Below, piece by piece: positions 8,446-17,669 of a stretch of DNA of 64,000 nt. The notes under the pieces are model-generated. The model saw nothing but the letters and a program-made list of their open reading frames with translations. It made no database searches and was not told where the DNA came from. This DNA comes from Paenibacillus polysaccharolyticus (GTDB taxonomy: Bacteria > Bacillota > Bacilli > Paenibacillales > Paenibacillaceae). The stretch spans positions 1 to 64,000 of the forward strand of contig NZ_FMVM01000008.1 in the NCBI RefSeq assembly GCF_900102085.1, written 5' to 3'. Position numbers and translations under genes: made by a program. The first letter of the stretch is position 1. Each line of letters opens with the position of its first letter.

Positions 8446-9630
8446 ATGGAAGATAACAAGTTGAAAATTGAAAGCCGTCTAGCTCAAATTGGGTCCATCA
8501 ATGAACCCGTAACAGGTGCTGTTAACTTTCCGATCTATCAATCCACTGCGTTTCGTCACCCGAAGCTGGGACAAAGCACGGGGTTTGATTACATCCGTAC
8601 AACAAACCCAACGCGCAAAGTGTTAGAGGAAGCAGCAGCGGCTCTGGAGTCCGGTGATGCAGGTTTTGCTTGTAGCTCGGGCATGGCAGCACTGCAAACG
8701 ATCTTTGCGATGTTCGGCCAAGGGGATCACCTGATCGTTTCTCTTGACCTGTATGGCGGTACATATCGCCTGTTGGAACGGATTTTATCCCGGTTCGGTG
8801 TAAACGCAAGTTATGTAGATACGAACGATCTGGAAGCATTAGAGAACATCCGTAAGCCGAATACCAAGGCAGTATTCATCGAGACACCAACTAACCCGCT
8901 CATGATGATTACGGATATAGAAGCCGTAGCTTCCTGGGCGAAAAAACACAACCTGTTGACCATTGTAGATAATACGCTACTGACTCCATTCTTCCAGCGT
9001 CCGATTGAACTTGGCGCCGATATTATTATCCATAGTGCGACTAAATATCTGGGCGGACATAATGATGTGCTCGCTGGATTGATCATCACCAAAGGTGAAG
9101 CCTTGTCTGACGAGATGGCGTTCCTTCATAACTCCATTGGGGCTGTGTTATCACCGAGTGATTCATATCAATTGATGAAAGGTATGAAAACACTGGCTCT
9201 TCGCATGGAGCGTCATGAATATAACGCACTTACCATTGCGAAGTTCCTCTTGGAACATCCGGCTGTAGCTGAAGTATTCCATCCTGGTTTGTCCGATCAC
9301 CCTGGATATGAAGTTCAGCGTAAGCAGTCTTCCGGCAATACAGGCATTTTTTCGTTTAAAGTGAAGGATGCACGCTATGTTGAGCCATTGCTGCGTCATA
9401 TCCAATTGATTGCATTTGCAGAAAGTCTCGGTGGTGTAGAATCACTCATGACGTATCCTGCGGTGCAAACCCATGCGGATATTCCGCTTGAAATTCGTGA
9501 CGCTGTAGGTGTGGACGATCGTCTGCTTCGCTTCTCGGTAGGCATCGAACATGCAGAAGATTTGATCGCGGATCTGAATGAAGCATTGCTGGCAGCACAG
9601 AAGGAAGTTGAAGGAGGCGTAACCTCATGA
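8446..9630 (+). CDS. metI: Cystathionine gamma-synthase / O-acetylhomoserine thiolyase
   Basis: A 394-residue PLP enzyme of the Cys/Met metabolism family. It joins acetylhomoserine with cysteine to cystathionine (or with sulfide to homocysteine). PLP-binding residues include the lysine K200 in HSATKYLGGH, CSSGMAA and the VDNTLLTP aspartate block. Order (metA, metI, metC) and similarity to the B. subtilis MetI arrangement favour this over the paralogous lyase. The start ATG 8446 follows AGGAGG. Its end overlaps the next gene by four bases (ATGA), implying coupled translation and stoichiometric production. Confidence 0.92.
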   Translation: MEDNKLKIESRLAQIGSINEPVTGAVNFPIYQSTAFRHPKLGQSTGFDYIRTTNPTRKVLEEAAAALESGDAGFACSSGMAALQTIFAMFGQGDHLIVSLDLYGGTYRLLERILSRFGVNASYVDTNDLEALENIRKPNTKAVFIETPTNPLMMITDIEAVASWAKKHNLLTIVDNTLLTPFFQRPIELGADIIIHSATKYLGGHNDVLAGLIITKGEALSDEMAFLHNSIGAVLSPSDSYQLMKGMKTLALRMERHEYNALTIAKFLLEHPAVAEVFHPGLSDHPGYEVQRKQSSGNTGIFSFKVKDARYVEPLLRHIQLIAFAESLGGVESLMTYPAVQTHADIPLEIRDAVGVDDRLLRFSVGIEHAEDLIADLNEALLAAQKEVEGGVTS

Positions 9631-10808
9631 GTGAATCAAGTAACCATAAGCCCAGTACGTCGGAGCTGAAGTTTGACACCAAGCTGCTTCACTTTGGAGA
9701 TGAAATTGATAAAACAACAGGTGCCTCAAGTGTACCGATTTATCAAGCTTCCACGTTCCATCACTTTGATATCTTTAATCCGCCGCAACATGATTATAGC
9801 CGTTCAGGTAATCCGACTCGTCAGGCTCTGGAAGATTACATCGCGTTGCTTGAGGGCGGGGTACGTGGATTTGCATACTCGTCAGGGATGTCTGCAATCT
9901 CCAGTGTGTTCATGATGTTCTCCGCAGGGGATCATATAATCGTAACGGAAGATGTATACGGTGGGACATATCGTCTACTCACAACGATACTAAGTCGGAT
10001 GCAGATTGAGACTACTTTTGTTGACATGACTGACATTGAACAAGTCAAAGCAGTAATCAAGCCTAACACGAAGGCCGTATACATGGAGACACCTTCCAAT
10101 CCGACCTTGAAGATTACGGATATTGCCGCAGTGACGTCCTGGTCCAAGGAGCATGATCTGATTACCATTCTGGATAATACGTTTATGACACCGTACTATC
10201 AGCGTCCTATTGAGCTCGGCGTAGATATCGTTGTACATAGTGCTACGAAGTTTCTCGGTGGTCACAGTGATGTGCTGGCTGGTCTGGCTGTTGCGCGTAC
10301 AGACGAGCTGGGCAGACAATTGAAACAGTTGCAAAACGGACTAGGTACCGTTCTCGGAGCTCAGGAATCCTGGCTTCTGATGCGCGGGATGAAGACCCTG
10401 GGTGCGCGGATGGCTCACAGTGAACAGAGTACTGCCAAACTGGCCGCTTGGCTCAAAGGGCGTCAGGATATAACAGCTGTGTATTACCCTGGACTTGAGG
10501 ATCATCCGGGCCGTGAAGCACATGAGCGTCAGTCGACAGGTTACGGTGCCGTAGTATCGTTTGACGTCGGTTCAGGTGATCGTGCAAAAGCTGTCCTGAA
10601 TCAGGTGAAACTGCCCATTGTAGCTGTAAGTCTGGGAGCAGTGGAGAGCATACTTTCGTACCCGACGATGATGTCTCATGCAGCTATGCCTGCGGAAGTT
10701 CGACATGAGCGTGGAATTACCGATGGGTTGCTGCGTTTCTCTGTAGGGCTTGAGGATATTGATGATCTGATTGCTGATCTCGAGCAAGCGTTGCAAGCCA
10801 CGCTATAA
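9627..10808 (+). CDS. metC: Cystathionine beta-lyase
   Basis: A 393-residue paralogue of the preceding gene, expected to cleave cystathionine to homocysteine, ammonia and pyruvate. The PLP lysine is K208 in HSATKFLGGH. YSRSGNPTR and EDVYGGTYR are conserved phosphate- and substrate-binding stretches. It begins inside the stop of metI (ATGA at 9627-9630) with AGGAGG just upstream. The operon ends here at a terminator. No methionine synthase gene is in the window. MetI and MetC functions overlap in this family, so the assignment of each to synthase or lyase rests on gene order and resemblance. Confidence 0.9.
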   Translation: MSESSNHKPSTSELKFDTKLLHFGDEIDKTTGASSVPIYQASTFHHFDIFNPPQHDYSRSGNPTRQALEDYIALLEGGVRGFAYSSGMSAISSVFMMFSAGDHIIVTEDVYGGTYRLLTTILSRMQIETTFVDMTDIEQVKAVIKPNTKAVYMETPSNPTLKITDIAAVTSWSKEHDLITILDNTFMTPYYQRPIELGVDIVVHSATKFLGGHSDVLAGLAVARTDELGRQLKQLQNGLGTVLGAQESWLLMRGMKTLGARMAHSEQSTAKLAAWLKGRQDITAVYYPGLEDHPGREAHERQSTGYGAVVSFDVGSGDRAKAVLNQVKLPIVAVSLGAVESILSYPTMMSHAAMPAEVRHERGITDGLLRFSVGLEDIDDLIADLEQALQATL

Positions 10809-10895
10809 ATTGAACGACTAAATAGGTGCACGGTAAAATCGGATGCAGCTAGCATTCAAACGGTTTTCATATGTCAAAATTTTAACTTATTTTAT

Positions 10896-10923
10896 AAGCA
10901 CCTTTTCATAAGGTGCTTTTTTT
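10896..10923 (+). terminator. Terminator of the methionine operon
   Basis: AAGCACCTT pairs with AAGGTGCTT around a TTCAT-type loop, followed by seven T. Confidence 0.9.
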
Positions 10924-11050
10924 CACATGTAACCTGTGTTACGATATGTGGAGTACAGAAATGCGATGTTACAGCCACGACTTGCTTTTTGCTAACAAGC
11001 CGGGAGTGATCGTCGTATTATTTTCTCTTTACGAGGGAGGCTTTTTTACG

Positions 11051-12187
11051 ATGAGTACGGTAGACCGTATCTTAGATAAAGCCCTTCGGGGCGAACGTTT
11101 AGACTTGGAAGACACGATTCAGTTATTTGAATCAGACGAAGTGGACAAAATCGGGGCAGCTGCCAATGTAATCATGAAACGTATGCACCCTGAACCATAC
11201 AGAACATTTGTTATTGGGCGTAACGTCAATTACACGAATGTGTGCGACGTATACTGCCGTTTTTGTGCTTTTTACCGCAGACCTGGTTCAGAAGAAGGTT
11301 ATGTGCTTCCGGACGAAGTGATTTTCCAGAAAATCAAGGAAACTGAAGATGTCAACGGAACAGAAATTCTGATGCAAGGTGGAACGAATCCAAATCTGCC
11401 TTTCAGCTATTATACGGACTTGTTGAAAGCGATCAAGGAACGTTTCCCGAATATTACGATGCACTCGTTCTCACCAGCTGAGATTATGAAAATGGTTGAA
11501 GTATCCGATGGTCTTACGCTGGAAGAGGTAGTTCGTGCCATTCACGAGGCGGGACTTGACTCCTTGCCAGGTGGCGGAGCCGAGATTCTTGATGACCGTA
11601 CACGCCGCAAAATCAGCCGTCTGAAAGGTTCATGGCGCGACTGGATGGATGTGATGCAGACTGCTCACCGAATCGGTATGAATACTACAGCTACGATGGT
11701 TATTGGTCTGGGTGAATCCATGGAAGAGCGTGCGCTGCATCTGATGCGTGTACGTGAAGCGCAGGATGAGTGTATTGCCAATAAGTATGATTCTGAAGGC
11801 TTCCTCGCTTTTATTCCGTGGACATTCCAGCCAGATAATACGAACCTTAAGCTGGAGCGTCAAACTCCACAGGAGTACCTGAAAACGGTAGCGATTAGCC
11901 GTCTGGTGTTAGATAACATTAAAAACATCCAATCTTCCTGGGTCACAATGGGACCTGAAATCGGTAAGAAATCACTCGAATTCGGCTGTAATGACTTCGG
12001 CAGCACGATGATTGAAGAGAATGTTGTATCCTCCGCAGGAGCAACATACAAAGTGAACATTGAATCCATTCTGCGTCTGATTCGGGAGTCTGGTTATATT
12101 CCGGCACAGCGCAACACCCGTTACGATATTCTGCGTATGTTTGATGAAGAAAGCATTGTGCCTAAAGATTTCGTAATGCAGAACTAA
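11051..12187 (+). CDS. mqnC: Cyclic dehypoxanthinyl futalosine synthase, radical SAM
   Basis: A 378-residue radical SAM enzyme of the menaquinone futalosine pathway, cyclising dehypoxanthine futalosine. The [4Fe-4S] ligands are Cys65, Cys69 and Cys72 in CDVYCRFC. Flanking NVNYTNV and FCAFYRRPGSEEGY, then LMQGGTNP, MHSFSPAEI and SLPGGGAEI, are typical of MqnC rather than of biotin synthase or CofH. ATG 11051 has GAGGGAGG ten bases upstream; an upstream extension would cross the previous terminator. It implies the cell makes menaquinone by the futalosine route instead of the MenF-MenD route of B. subtilis. The other mqn genes are not in the window. Confidence 0.93.
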   Translation: MSTVDRILDKALRGERLDLEDTIQLFESDEVDKIGAAANVIMKRMHPEPYRTFVIGRNVNYTNVCDVYCRFCAFYRRPGSEEGYVLPDEVIFQKIKETEDVNGTEILMQGGTNPNLPFSYYTDLLKAIKERFPNITMHSFSPAEIMKMVEVSDGLTLEEVVRAIHEAGLDSLPGGGAEILDDRTRRKISRLKGSWRDWMDVMQTAHRIGMNTTATMVIGLGESMEERALHLMRVREAQDECIANKYDSEGFLAFIPWTFQPDNTNLKLERQTPQEYLKTVAISRLVLDNIKNIQSSWVTMGPEIGKKSLEFGCNDFGSTMIEENVVSSAGATYKVNIESILRLIRESGYIPAQRNTRYDILRMFDEESIVPKDFVMQN

Positions 12188-12222
12188 TCCCTACATTTAT
12201 AGAAAAGCAATATGGTTTTTAA

Positions 12223-12247
12223 TTTATTTCACATCATGTGAAGTAAA
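12223..12247. repeat. 25-base palindrome between mqnC and its terminator
   Basis: TTTATTTCACAT (12223-12234), one C, then ATGTGAAGTAAA (12236-12247): twelve-base arms with a single wobble pair. No T run follows, so it is not itself a terminator. It could be an operator or an RNA-stabilising hairpin. Confidence 0.5.
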
Positions 12248-12265
12248 TAGCAACTCGTTCCGCTT

Positions 12266-12305
12266 AAAAGGGCCAAAGCAGTCAAACCTGCTTTGGCCCT
12301 TTTCG
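12266..12305 (+). terminator. Terminator after mqnC
   Basis: AAAAGGGCCAAAGCAG and CTGCTTTGGCCCTTTT form a perfect 16-base stem with a six-base loop; A and T runs make it usable in both directions. Confidence 0.9.
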
Positions 12306-12461
12306 TTGTGCGTACCTGATTCAGGTACAGTTCTCCTTTTATCCAGGAATCGAGATCATTAAACAGTACATATTACGCATTTGACGATATGTTATATAGA
12401 TTTTTAACTGATACAATGGAGGGACAGTTGTGTAGTCAAACCTGCTGGGAGGAACGAATCG

Positions 12462-13394
12462 ATGAAAACAAGAAAATTGGGAAAGACAGCATTAGACGTA
12501 CCTGTTTTGAGCTTTGGCGCATCATCACTGGGCTCTGTATTTCGTGATATTGACCGGGATGAAGGGATTCGTACCGTTCATGCAGCGATCGATGCAGGTA
12601 TGAATTATATAGACGTGTCGCCGTACTACGGTTTAACCAAGGCGGAGACGGTACTCGGTGAAGCAATCCGTAGTTTGCCGCGTAGCTCTTATACGTTATC
12701 AACCAAAGCTGGACGGTATGGTGAGAACGAGTTTGATTTTTCTCGCAAGCGTATTTTGGAGAGTGTACAAGAGAGTCTGGCAAGGTTGCATACGGATTAT
12801 CTTGATATTTTATTTTTACATGATATCGAGTTTGTGGCTCCTGAGATCATCATTGAAGAAGCTTTTCCAACATTGTTAGAACTGAAAGAGAAAGGCGTGA
12901 TTCGTTACGCCGGAATCTGCGGTTTGCCGTTGCCTTTATTCGAAAAAATGTTGCCGCAGCTTGATGCGGATGCCATTATCTCCTATTGTCATTATGCTCT
13001 AAATGATACGTCATTGTTATCGCTACTGCCGTTACTCGAGGAAAAAGGGGTTGGACTTGTAAACGCTTCCCCACTTTCAATGGGATTGCTTAGCACGCGC
13101 GGAACACCGGCTTGGCATCCAGCGGGTGAACGGGTAAAAGAGCTTTGTTTGAAAGCTGCCCGCTTCTGCGAGGAACAAGGCAGTAATATCGCCAAGCTGG
13201 CAGTACAATTTTCTACAGCAAATGAACAAATCCCAACAACTCTCGTTAGTAGCGCGAGCCAGCAAAACATTGTCAACAACGCGGCCTGGGTTGAAGAACC
13301 TGTAGATAAGCAACTTCTGGAAGAGGTATTACGTATTCTGGCTCCATTAAACAATGAAACTTGGCCGAGTGGTCGTGCTGAATATAACGGATAG
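12462..13394 (+). CDS. Aldo/keto reductase
   Basis: A 310-residue NAD(P)H-dependent oxidoreductase of the aldo/keto reductase superfamily (L-galactose/L-fucose dehydrogenase-like branch). The N-terminal TALDVPVLSFGASSLGSVF, the DVSPYYGLTKAE segment with the catalytic Asp and Tyr, LSTKAGRYG with the catalytic lysine and the FLHDIEFV histidine supply the standard D-Y-K-H tetrad. GGGAGGAAC lies about ten bases before ATG 12462. A zinc alcohol dehydrogenase follows 38 bases on and probably shares the transcript, suggesting consecutive oxidation steps of a sugar or polyol. The substrate is not identifiable. Confidence 0.88.
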   Translation: MKTRKLGKTALDVPVLSFGASSLGSVFRDIDRDEGIRTVHAAIDAGMNYIDVSPYYGLTKAETVLGEAIRSLPRSSYTLSTKAGRYGENEFDFSRKRILESVQESLARLHTDYLDILFLHDIEFVAPEIIIEEAFPTLLELKEKGVIRYAGICGLPLPLFEKMLPQLDADAIISYCHYALNDTSLLSLLPLLEEKGVGLVNASPLSMGLLSTRGTPAWHPAGERVKELCLKAARFCEEQGSNIAKLAVQFSTANEQIPTTLVSSASQQNIVNNAAWVEEPVDKQLLEEVLRILAPLNNETWPSGRAEYNG

Positions 13395-13432
13395 TTAAAT
13401 ATATCGTCGAATGGATCTGAGGGGGAACAGTG

Positions 13433-14446
13433 ATGAGAGCTATCGTATGTGAAGAAATTGATCGTTTGGTGCTGAAGGATTTGCCGCAGTCCGAAAGAGG
13501 TGAGGGAGAAGCACTGGTCGCTATCCAGCGAATTGGTATCTGTGGTACAGATTTGCATGCGTACAAAGGCAATCAGCCGTTTTTTACGTATCCTCGTATA
13601 CTTGGTCATGAGCTTGCAGGTATCATCGAAGAGATTGGCCCGAACGAGGCAGGTTTACAGCCGGGAGACCAGGTAAGCATTATTCCTTATCTGCATTGTG
13701 GACATTGTATTGCTTGTCGTTCAGGCAAAACCAATTGTTGTGCATCCATGCAAGTGATGGGTGTACATGTGGACGGTGGTATGAGAGAACGGATTACAGT
13801 GCCTGTTTCCCATCTGCTGAGGGCAGAGGGGTTAACATTAGATGAGACAGCTATGGTTGAACCACTTAGCATTGGGGCTCATGCTGTGCGCAGAGCTGCA
13901 CTTCAACCAGGAGAGCGTGTTGTTGTTATTGGAGCCGGACCTATCGGGCTGGGAGTCATGGCCTTTGCCAAACAAGCAGGTGCATACGTTATTGCTGTGG
14001 ATCGAAATCTGGACAGGCTGGAATTGAGCCGAACCTGGGCCGGTGTGGATGAGATCGTGCAGGCGGATGAACAGGCTCTGCAGCGGGTATCCGAGATTAC
14101 TGGCGGTGATTATGCCACGGCTGTATTTGATGCGACAGGTAACGTACATTCCATGAATGGCGCGATACCTTATGTGGCTCACGGTGGACAGTTGATTTTT
14201 GTTGGACTGGTGAAAGCCGACATTACGTTCCATGACCCGGAATTTCACAAGCGTGAGATGAGTATGCTGGGCAGCCGGAATGCAACACGTGAGGATTTTG
14301 AACAGGTGTTATCGACGTTGCGTGATAAAAAATTAACGATGGATGGTTATATCACACATCGAGCACCTTTTGAAGAGCTGCCAACCGCAATGGATACTTG
14401 GCTGTTACCCGAATCTCAAGTGGTTAAAGCAATCGTAGAATTATAA
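13433..14446 (+). CDS. Zinc-binding alcohol/polyol dehydrogenase
   Basis: A 337-residue medium-chain dehydrogenase of the sorbitol/threonine/galactitol-phosphate dehydrogenase branch. The catalytic zinc site comes from GICGTDLHAY and GHELAG. The structural zinc cysteines are in HCGHCIACRSGKTNCC. VVVIGAGPIGLG is the Rossmann dinucleotide loop, and AVDRN after beta-2 suggests NAD preference. ATG 13433 follows GAGGGGGA; an overlapping GTG at 13430 is less likely. It is probably co-transcribed with the aldo/keto reductase. The pair may catabolise a plant-derived sugar, but the sequence does not say which. Confidence 0.88.
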   Translation: MRAIVCEEIDRLVLKDLPQSERGEGEALVAIQRIGICGTDLHAYKGNQPFFTYPRILGHELAGIIEEIGPNEAGLQPGDQVSIIPYLHCGHCIACRSGKTNCCASMQVMGVHVDGGMRERITVPVSHLLRAEGLTLDETAMVEPLSIGAHAVRRAALQPGERVVVIGAGPIGLGVMAFAKQAGAYVIAVDRNLDRLELSRTWAGVDEIVQADEQALQRVSEITGGDYATAVFDATGNVHSMNGAIPYVAHGGQLIFVGLVKADITFHDPEFHKREMSMLGSRNATREDFEQVLSTLRDKKLTMDGYITHRAPFEELPTAMDTWLLPESQVVKAIVEL

Positions 14447-14473
14447 TTTTCACAATTTGAAGATGTGTACGAA

Positions 14474-14542
14474 GAAACGCTCTCTTCCCGGTCAATGAGC
14501 AATGGAGAACGATCCATTAGTTCATGGGAAGAGAGCGTTTTG
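14474..14542. terminator. Bidirectional terminator between convergent genes
   Basis: AAACGCTCTCTTCCC (14475-14489) pairs with GGGAAGAGAGCGTTT (14526-14540), with an internal hairpin of AATGGA/TCCATT type. It serves the dehydrogenase gene and the convergent YitT-family gene. Confidence 0.85.
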
Positions 14543-14568
14543 TTATATCGTTATTTTCGCTAGCTATT

Positions 14569-15474
14569 TCATTTTTCTGGATTCGAGATAATACCTGCGT
14601 GAGGGTCAATGTGCCGAACAATGGATTTTAACCAGATCATTTCCAGGAAATGTACTTCGTAATAAAGTGTTCCTGGAATCTGTTTGATCCAGACCTCCGC
14701 GCCAGCGATCGGGGAAGACTCGAGTGTTGCATCAAACTTCCCTGGTTCCCTGCGCAGGCGGTTTCGTACAGCTTTTTCAACTTGAGCACGTTGCGTGGTC
14801 AGAATGCATATTTTGCGTTTGGGGGAGAATCCCCGGAATGCAAGGTACACCATTTCATAGGCAATCAGATAAGCGATAATAGAATACATGGCCTGATCCC
14901 AGCCAAAAACAACACCAGCAGCTGTCAGTATGATCAAGTTAAGCAGCATGATTATTTTTTCGATAAGCATCCGTTTCCCGCTAAACACACGTTCAGGTGG
15001 CCGAGAAGACGGATCACCGATTTCCAGCGTATCCAGTGTCCCACCATACCGAACAACAAGCCCAATTCCGAGCCCCAGGCATAACCCGCCAAACATGGCA
15101 GCAGCCAAAGGATGCTCGACGAGCGGCGGCATGGGATGTAGCACAATGGCACCGATCGAAAAGACAACCAAACCCAGAACAGTTACAAGTACAAACTTTT
15201 TCTTCACGATCCTGTAGGATAAAAATATAAACGGAACATTGAATAGAAACAGGAATAAGCCGATTCGTAGCTCCGTCCAGTGTGCGAACAGGGAAGAGAT
15301 CCCTGTTATGCCACCAATAATAATTTTATTGGGGTGCAGAAACAACTCAAGTCCCACGGAGGCTAGTATTCCGCCAATGATGACCAGAAACAGATTTAGC
15401 CAGCGGCGGGAGGGCGCTATGCTACTCTTCGTAGTACGTGGCACCGGATTAGCCGATATCAGAGGTGTTTTCAC
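14569..15474 (-). CDS. YitT-family membrane protein (DUF161/DUF2179)
   Basis: A 301-residue integral membrane protein. Five to six hydrophobic segments fill the first two thirds (for example LNLFLVIIGGILASVGLELF and LGLVVFSIGAIVLH), with the family sequence IGGITGIS and GGLCLGLGIGLVVRYGGTLDT. The last 80 residues form the cytoplasmic DUF2179 domain. The start is GTG at 15474, with AAGGAGG upstream on the minus strand. Function of YitT proteins is unknown; several paralogues per genome are usual in Bacillales. It follows khtU on the same strand, about 120 bases downstream. Confidence 0.87.
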   Translation of the reverse strand: MKTPLISANPVPRTTKSSIAPSRRWLNLFLVIIGGILASVGLELFLHPNKIIIGGITGISSLFAHWTELRIGLFLFLFNVPFIFLSYRIVKKKFVLVTVLGLVVFSIGAIVLHPMPPLVEHPLAAAMFGGLCLGLGIGLVVRYGGTLDTLEIGDPSSRPPERVFSGKRMLIEKIIMLLNLIILTAAGVVFGWDQAMYSIIAYLIAYEMVYLAFRGFSPKRKICILTTQRAQVEKAVRNRLRREPGKFDATLESSPIAGAEVWIKQIPGTLYYEVHFLEMIWLKSIVRHIDPHAGIISNPEK

Positions 15475-15595
15475 ATGTCCATCCTCCTTCAGTGCGGCTT
15501 CGAGCCATTCTCCCTGGGTTCTTCACAGAAAGGTCAGCATGTAGCCGCTCAGTTGCTTAATACAAACATAGGTCTGCTCTGCACAGACATGTTAC

Positions 15596-16834
15596 TTAGC
15601 CTTCTTTCTGCAGAACTTTAGGTTCCTCTTTTTTCTTGCGAGGATCTTTGAACTTGAATATTTTATCCAAAATACGGAATACGTGTTTGGACTCTTTGGT
15701 TAATAGCGGCCCCAGAATAGCAAGGATTAATACATAAAGCGCGGCAAATGGTTGAAGCAATGGTAACAGTCCACCGGCTTTACCCATATTGGCCATAATA
15801 ATGGAGAACTCACCACGAGATACAATGGTTAATCCGATATTAGCAGATGCTTTTGGTGAAAGCCCTGCACTGCGTCCAGCCAGCATACCTGCGAGGAAGT
15901 TACCAAACAGTGTAATCACTACAGCAATCAAAGCGAGCCAAACGGCTTCACCACCAAGGGACAACGGATCAATAGATAGCCCGAAGCTGAAGAAAAAGAT
16001 AGCCCCAAAGAAATCTCGGAACGGCAGAATCAGATGTTCGATCCGTTTAGCATGTTCCGTTTCGGCAAGTACAAGACCAACGAGTAAAGCACCGATGGCT
16101 TCAGCAACATGGATCGTTTCGGAGAAACCAGCAACAAGGAACAGTGCCCCGAAAACGACAAGTGAAAATAATTCGTTTGAACGAATTTTCAACAATTTAT
16201 TCAGTAGCGGTGTAGCTTTACGTCCGAGAATGATAACTACAAGCATGAAGCCGAGAGCAATCAGTGCGGACATGATTACGCCTCCGATGGAGGAGGAATC
16301 ACTGAGTACTAGTCCGGACAGGATGGAAATATATACGGCGAGGAATACGTCCTCAAACATAATGATACCCAGAATCATCTCGGTCTCCGGATTGGCTGTT
16401 CGTTTCAAATCAACGAGAACTTTGGCAACAATGGCACTAGACGAGATCGTTGTTATACCTGCAATGATCAGTGCCTCAGCTGCCGGGAAACCGGAGGCAA
16501 AACCGAATACTAATCCAAGTGTGAAGTTAATCCCGATATAGATCGAGCCGCCAACAACGATAGAGCGACCCGATTTGACTAAACGACCTACAGAAAACTC
16601 CAGTCCTAGATAGAACAAAAGGAACAGAATACCGATCCGACCCATAAAGTCGATGAACGGCTGACTTTCAATAAATCGGAAGTCCAAATGCCAGATTTGC
16701 ATGGCATGTGGCCCCACAGCCATTCCGATCAAAATGTAGAACGGAACAACCGAAAATCTCAGTTTTGCGGATAAAAGGCCGGCTGCTGCAATGAGCACCA
16801 GCGCGAGCCCCACTTCAAAAATCAAATGATCCAT
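15596..16834 (-). CDS. khtU: K+/H+ antiporter membrane subunit (CPA2, KhtU-like)
   Basis: A 412-residue CPA2 monovalent cation/proton antiporter with 11-13 hydrophobic segments. Family signatures include YILIGMAVGPHAM, LFLLFYLGLEFS, ITTISSSAIVAKVL and ADIG-like SANIGLTIVSRGEFSIIMA. The C-terminus is a short charged tail without a TrkA-N domain, as expected when regulation comes from a separate subunit. The adjacent khtT gene ends four bases before it, which with order khtT-khtU matches the B. subtilis KhtTU potassium efflux system at the inner membrane. It should expel K+ under alkaline or osmotic-downshift conditions. Confidence 0.9.
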   Translation of the reverse strand: MDHLIFEVGLALVLIAAAGLLSAKLRFSVVPFYILIGMAVGPHAMQIWHLDFRFIESQPFIDFMGRIGILFLLFYLGLEFSVGRLVKSGRSIVVGGSIYIGINFTLGLVFGFASGFPAAEALIIAGITTISSSAIVAKVLVDLKRTANPETEMILGIIMFEDVFLAVYISILSGLVLSDSSSIGGVIMSALIALGFMLVVIILGRKATPLLNKLLKIRSNELFSLVVFGALFLVAGFSETIHVAEAIGALLVGLVLAETEHAKRIEHLILPFRDFFGAIFFFSFGLSIDPLSLGGEAVWLALIAVVITLFGNFLAGMLAGRSAGLSPKASANIGLTIVSRGEFSIIMANMGKAGGLLPLLQPFAALYVLILAILGPLLTKESKHVFRILDKIFKFKDPRKKKEEPKVLQKEG

Positions 16835-16838
16835 CGAG

Positions 16839-17333
16839 TTACCCCCTTCCCGTCAGGAGGAGGGACTTGAAAAGCTTCTGCTGGTTGCGTTCGCCAACGG
16901 CGACTACCGTAGATTCTGCGCTAATCACAACCTCCGGACCTGGGCTGATGTGTTTTTTATGATTTTTCTCCACAACGGCAATGACCGTTGCGCCAGAGTT
17001 TTGACGTACATTCAATTCACCAATGGATTTGCCAATGCATCCGAATGAAGCTTCGATTTTGTACCATTCGATAATCAGATCGTCAAAGGTGACTTCAATA
17101 TTTTCAAGTTGTTTCGGTTTGTACGTTAATCCGCCAACGATCGCGGCAATCTGTCTTGCCTCATTGTCGTCAAGTGTAATCATAGAGATGCTTTGATCCG
17201 GGTCATCATATTCAAAATGATACATTTCACGGCGTCCATCATCGTGAATAATAATGACGATTTTATCACCGCTGCTCGTTTCAATTTGAAATTTTTTGCC
17301 GATTCCCGGCAAGTCTGTTTCGCGTACATCCAT
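16839..17333 (-). CDS. khtT: KhtT-like regulatory subunit with TrkA-C domain
   Basis: A 164-residue soluble protein. The C-terminal half is a TrkA-C (RCK_C) domain, recognisable from [21 protein letters not shown] and [16 protein letters not shown]; the N-terminal half ([19 protein letters not shown]) is typical of KhtT. In B. subtilis KhtT controls KhtU and binds cyclic di-AMP, so this gene probably links potassium efflux to that messenger. The ribosome site AAGGAGG is on the minus strand just above 17340. KhtS, the small third gene of the B. subtilis operon, is not seen upstream. Confidence 0.88.
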   Translation of the reverse strand: MDVRETDLPGIGKKFQIETSSGDKIVIIIHDDGRREMYHFEYDDPDQSISMITLDDNEARQIAAIVGGLTYKPKQLENIEVTFDDLIIEWYKIEASFGCIGKSIGELNVRQNSGATVIAVVEKNHKKHISPGPEVVISAESTVVAVGERNQQKLFKSLLLTGRG

Positions 17334-17669
17334 GGATAGTATGCCTCCTTAGTAATTGAGGCTGGCCATAGAAGGAAGGCCTTTCTTCCCGTAATCAATT
17401 GATCTGCTGCTCAGGCGGAACATCAAATGGTGTGGGGAAACAGAGCCAGTAATTCCTGACACAGCCGAATATATGATGTGTAATCAAGATCAGTTTTGTG
17501 AAATAAAGTTCAACAAATAAACGATGACAAATAAAGTTCAAACCAGTTGTTTCAAAAGTAACGTTTACATAATGGGTTATAAGTTATGCATGAGAACACC
17601 GTCTGTAGCAAAGAGGTGGCTCCATGCTCTGGCAACCTGACGAATACGGCAAACAGGCTCTTAACGAGC
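17334..17669. other. Non-coding stretch upstream of khtT
   Basis: No gene is visible. AAATAAAGTTCAA occurs twice (17501-17513 and 17530-17542), 29 bases apart, with a related AAATAAACG in between. On the khtT strand these read TTGAACTTTATTT and could be operator or promoter repeats. Nothing else was recognised. Confidence 0.45.

Noticed and set aside
15789..16541. 250-codon open frame antisense to khtU
   Set aside because: Low-complexity Ser, Thr and Ala content from the opposite strand of membrane segments; no ribosome site.
17580..17669. Riboswitch-like block with GAGGTGG and GGCAACC
   Set aside because: It lacks the remaining S-box core, has no matching gene downstream on that strand and shows no terminator.
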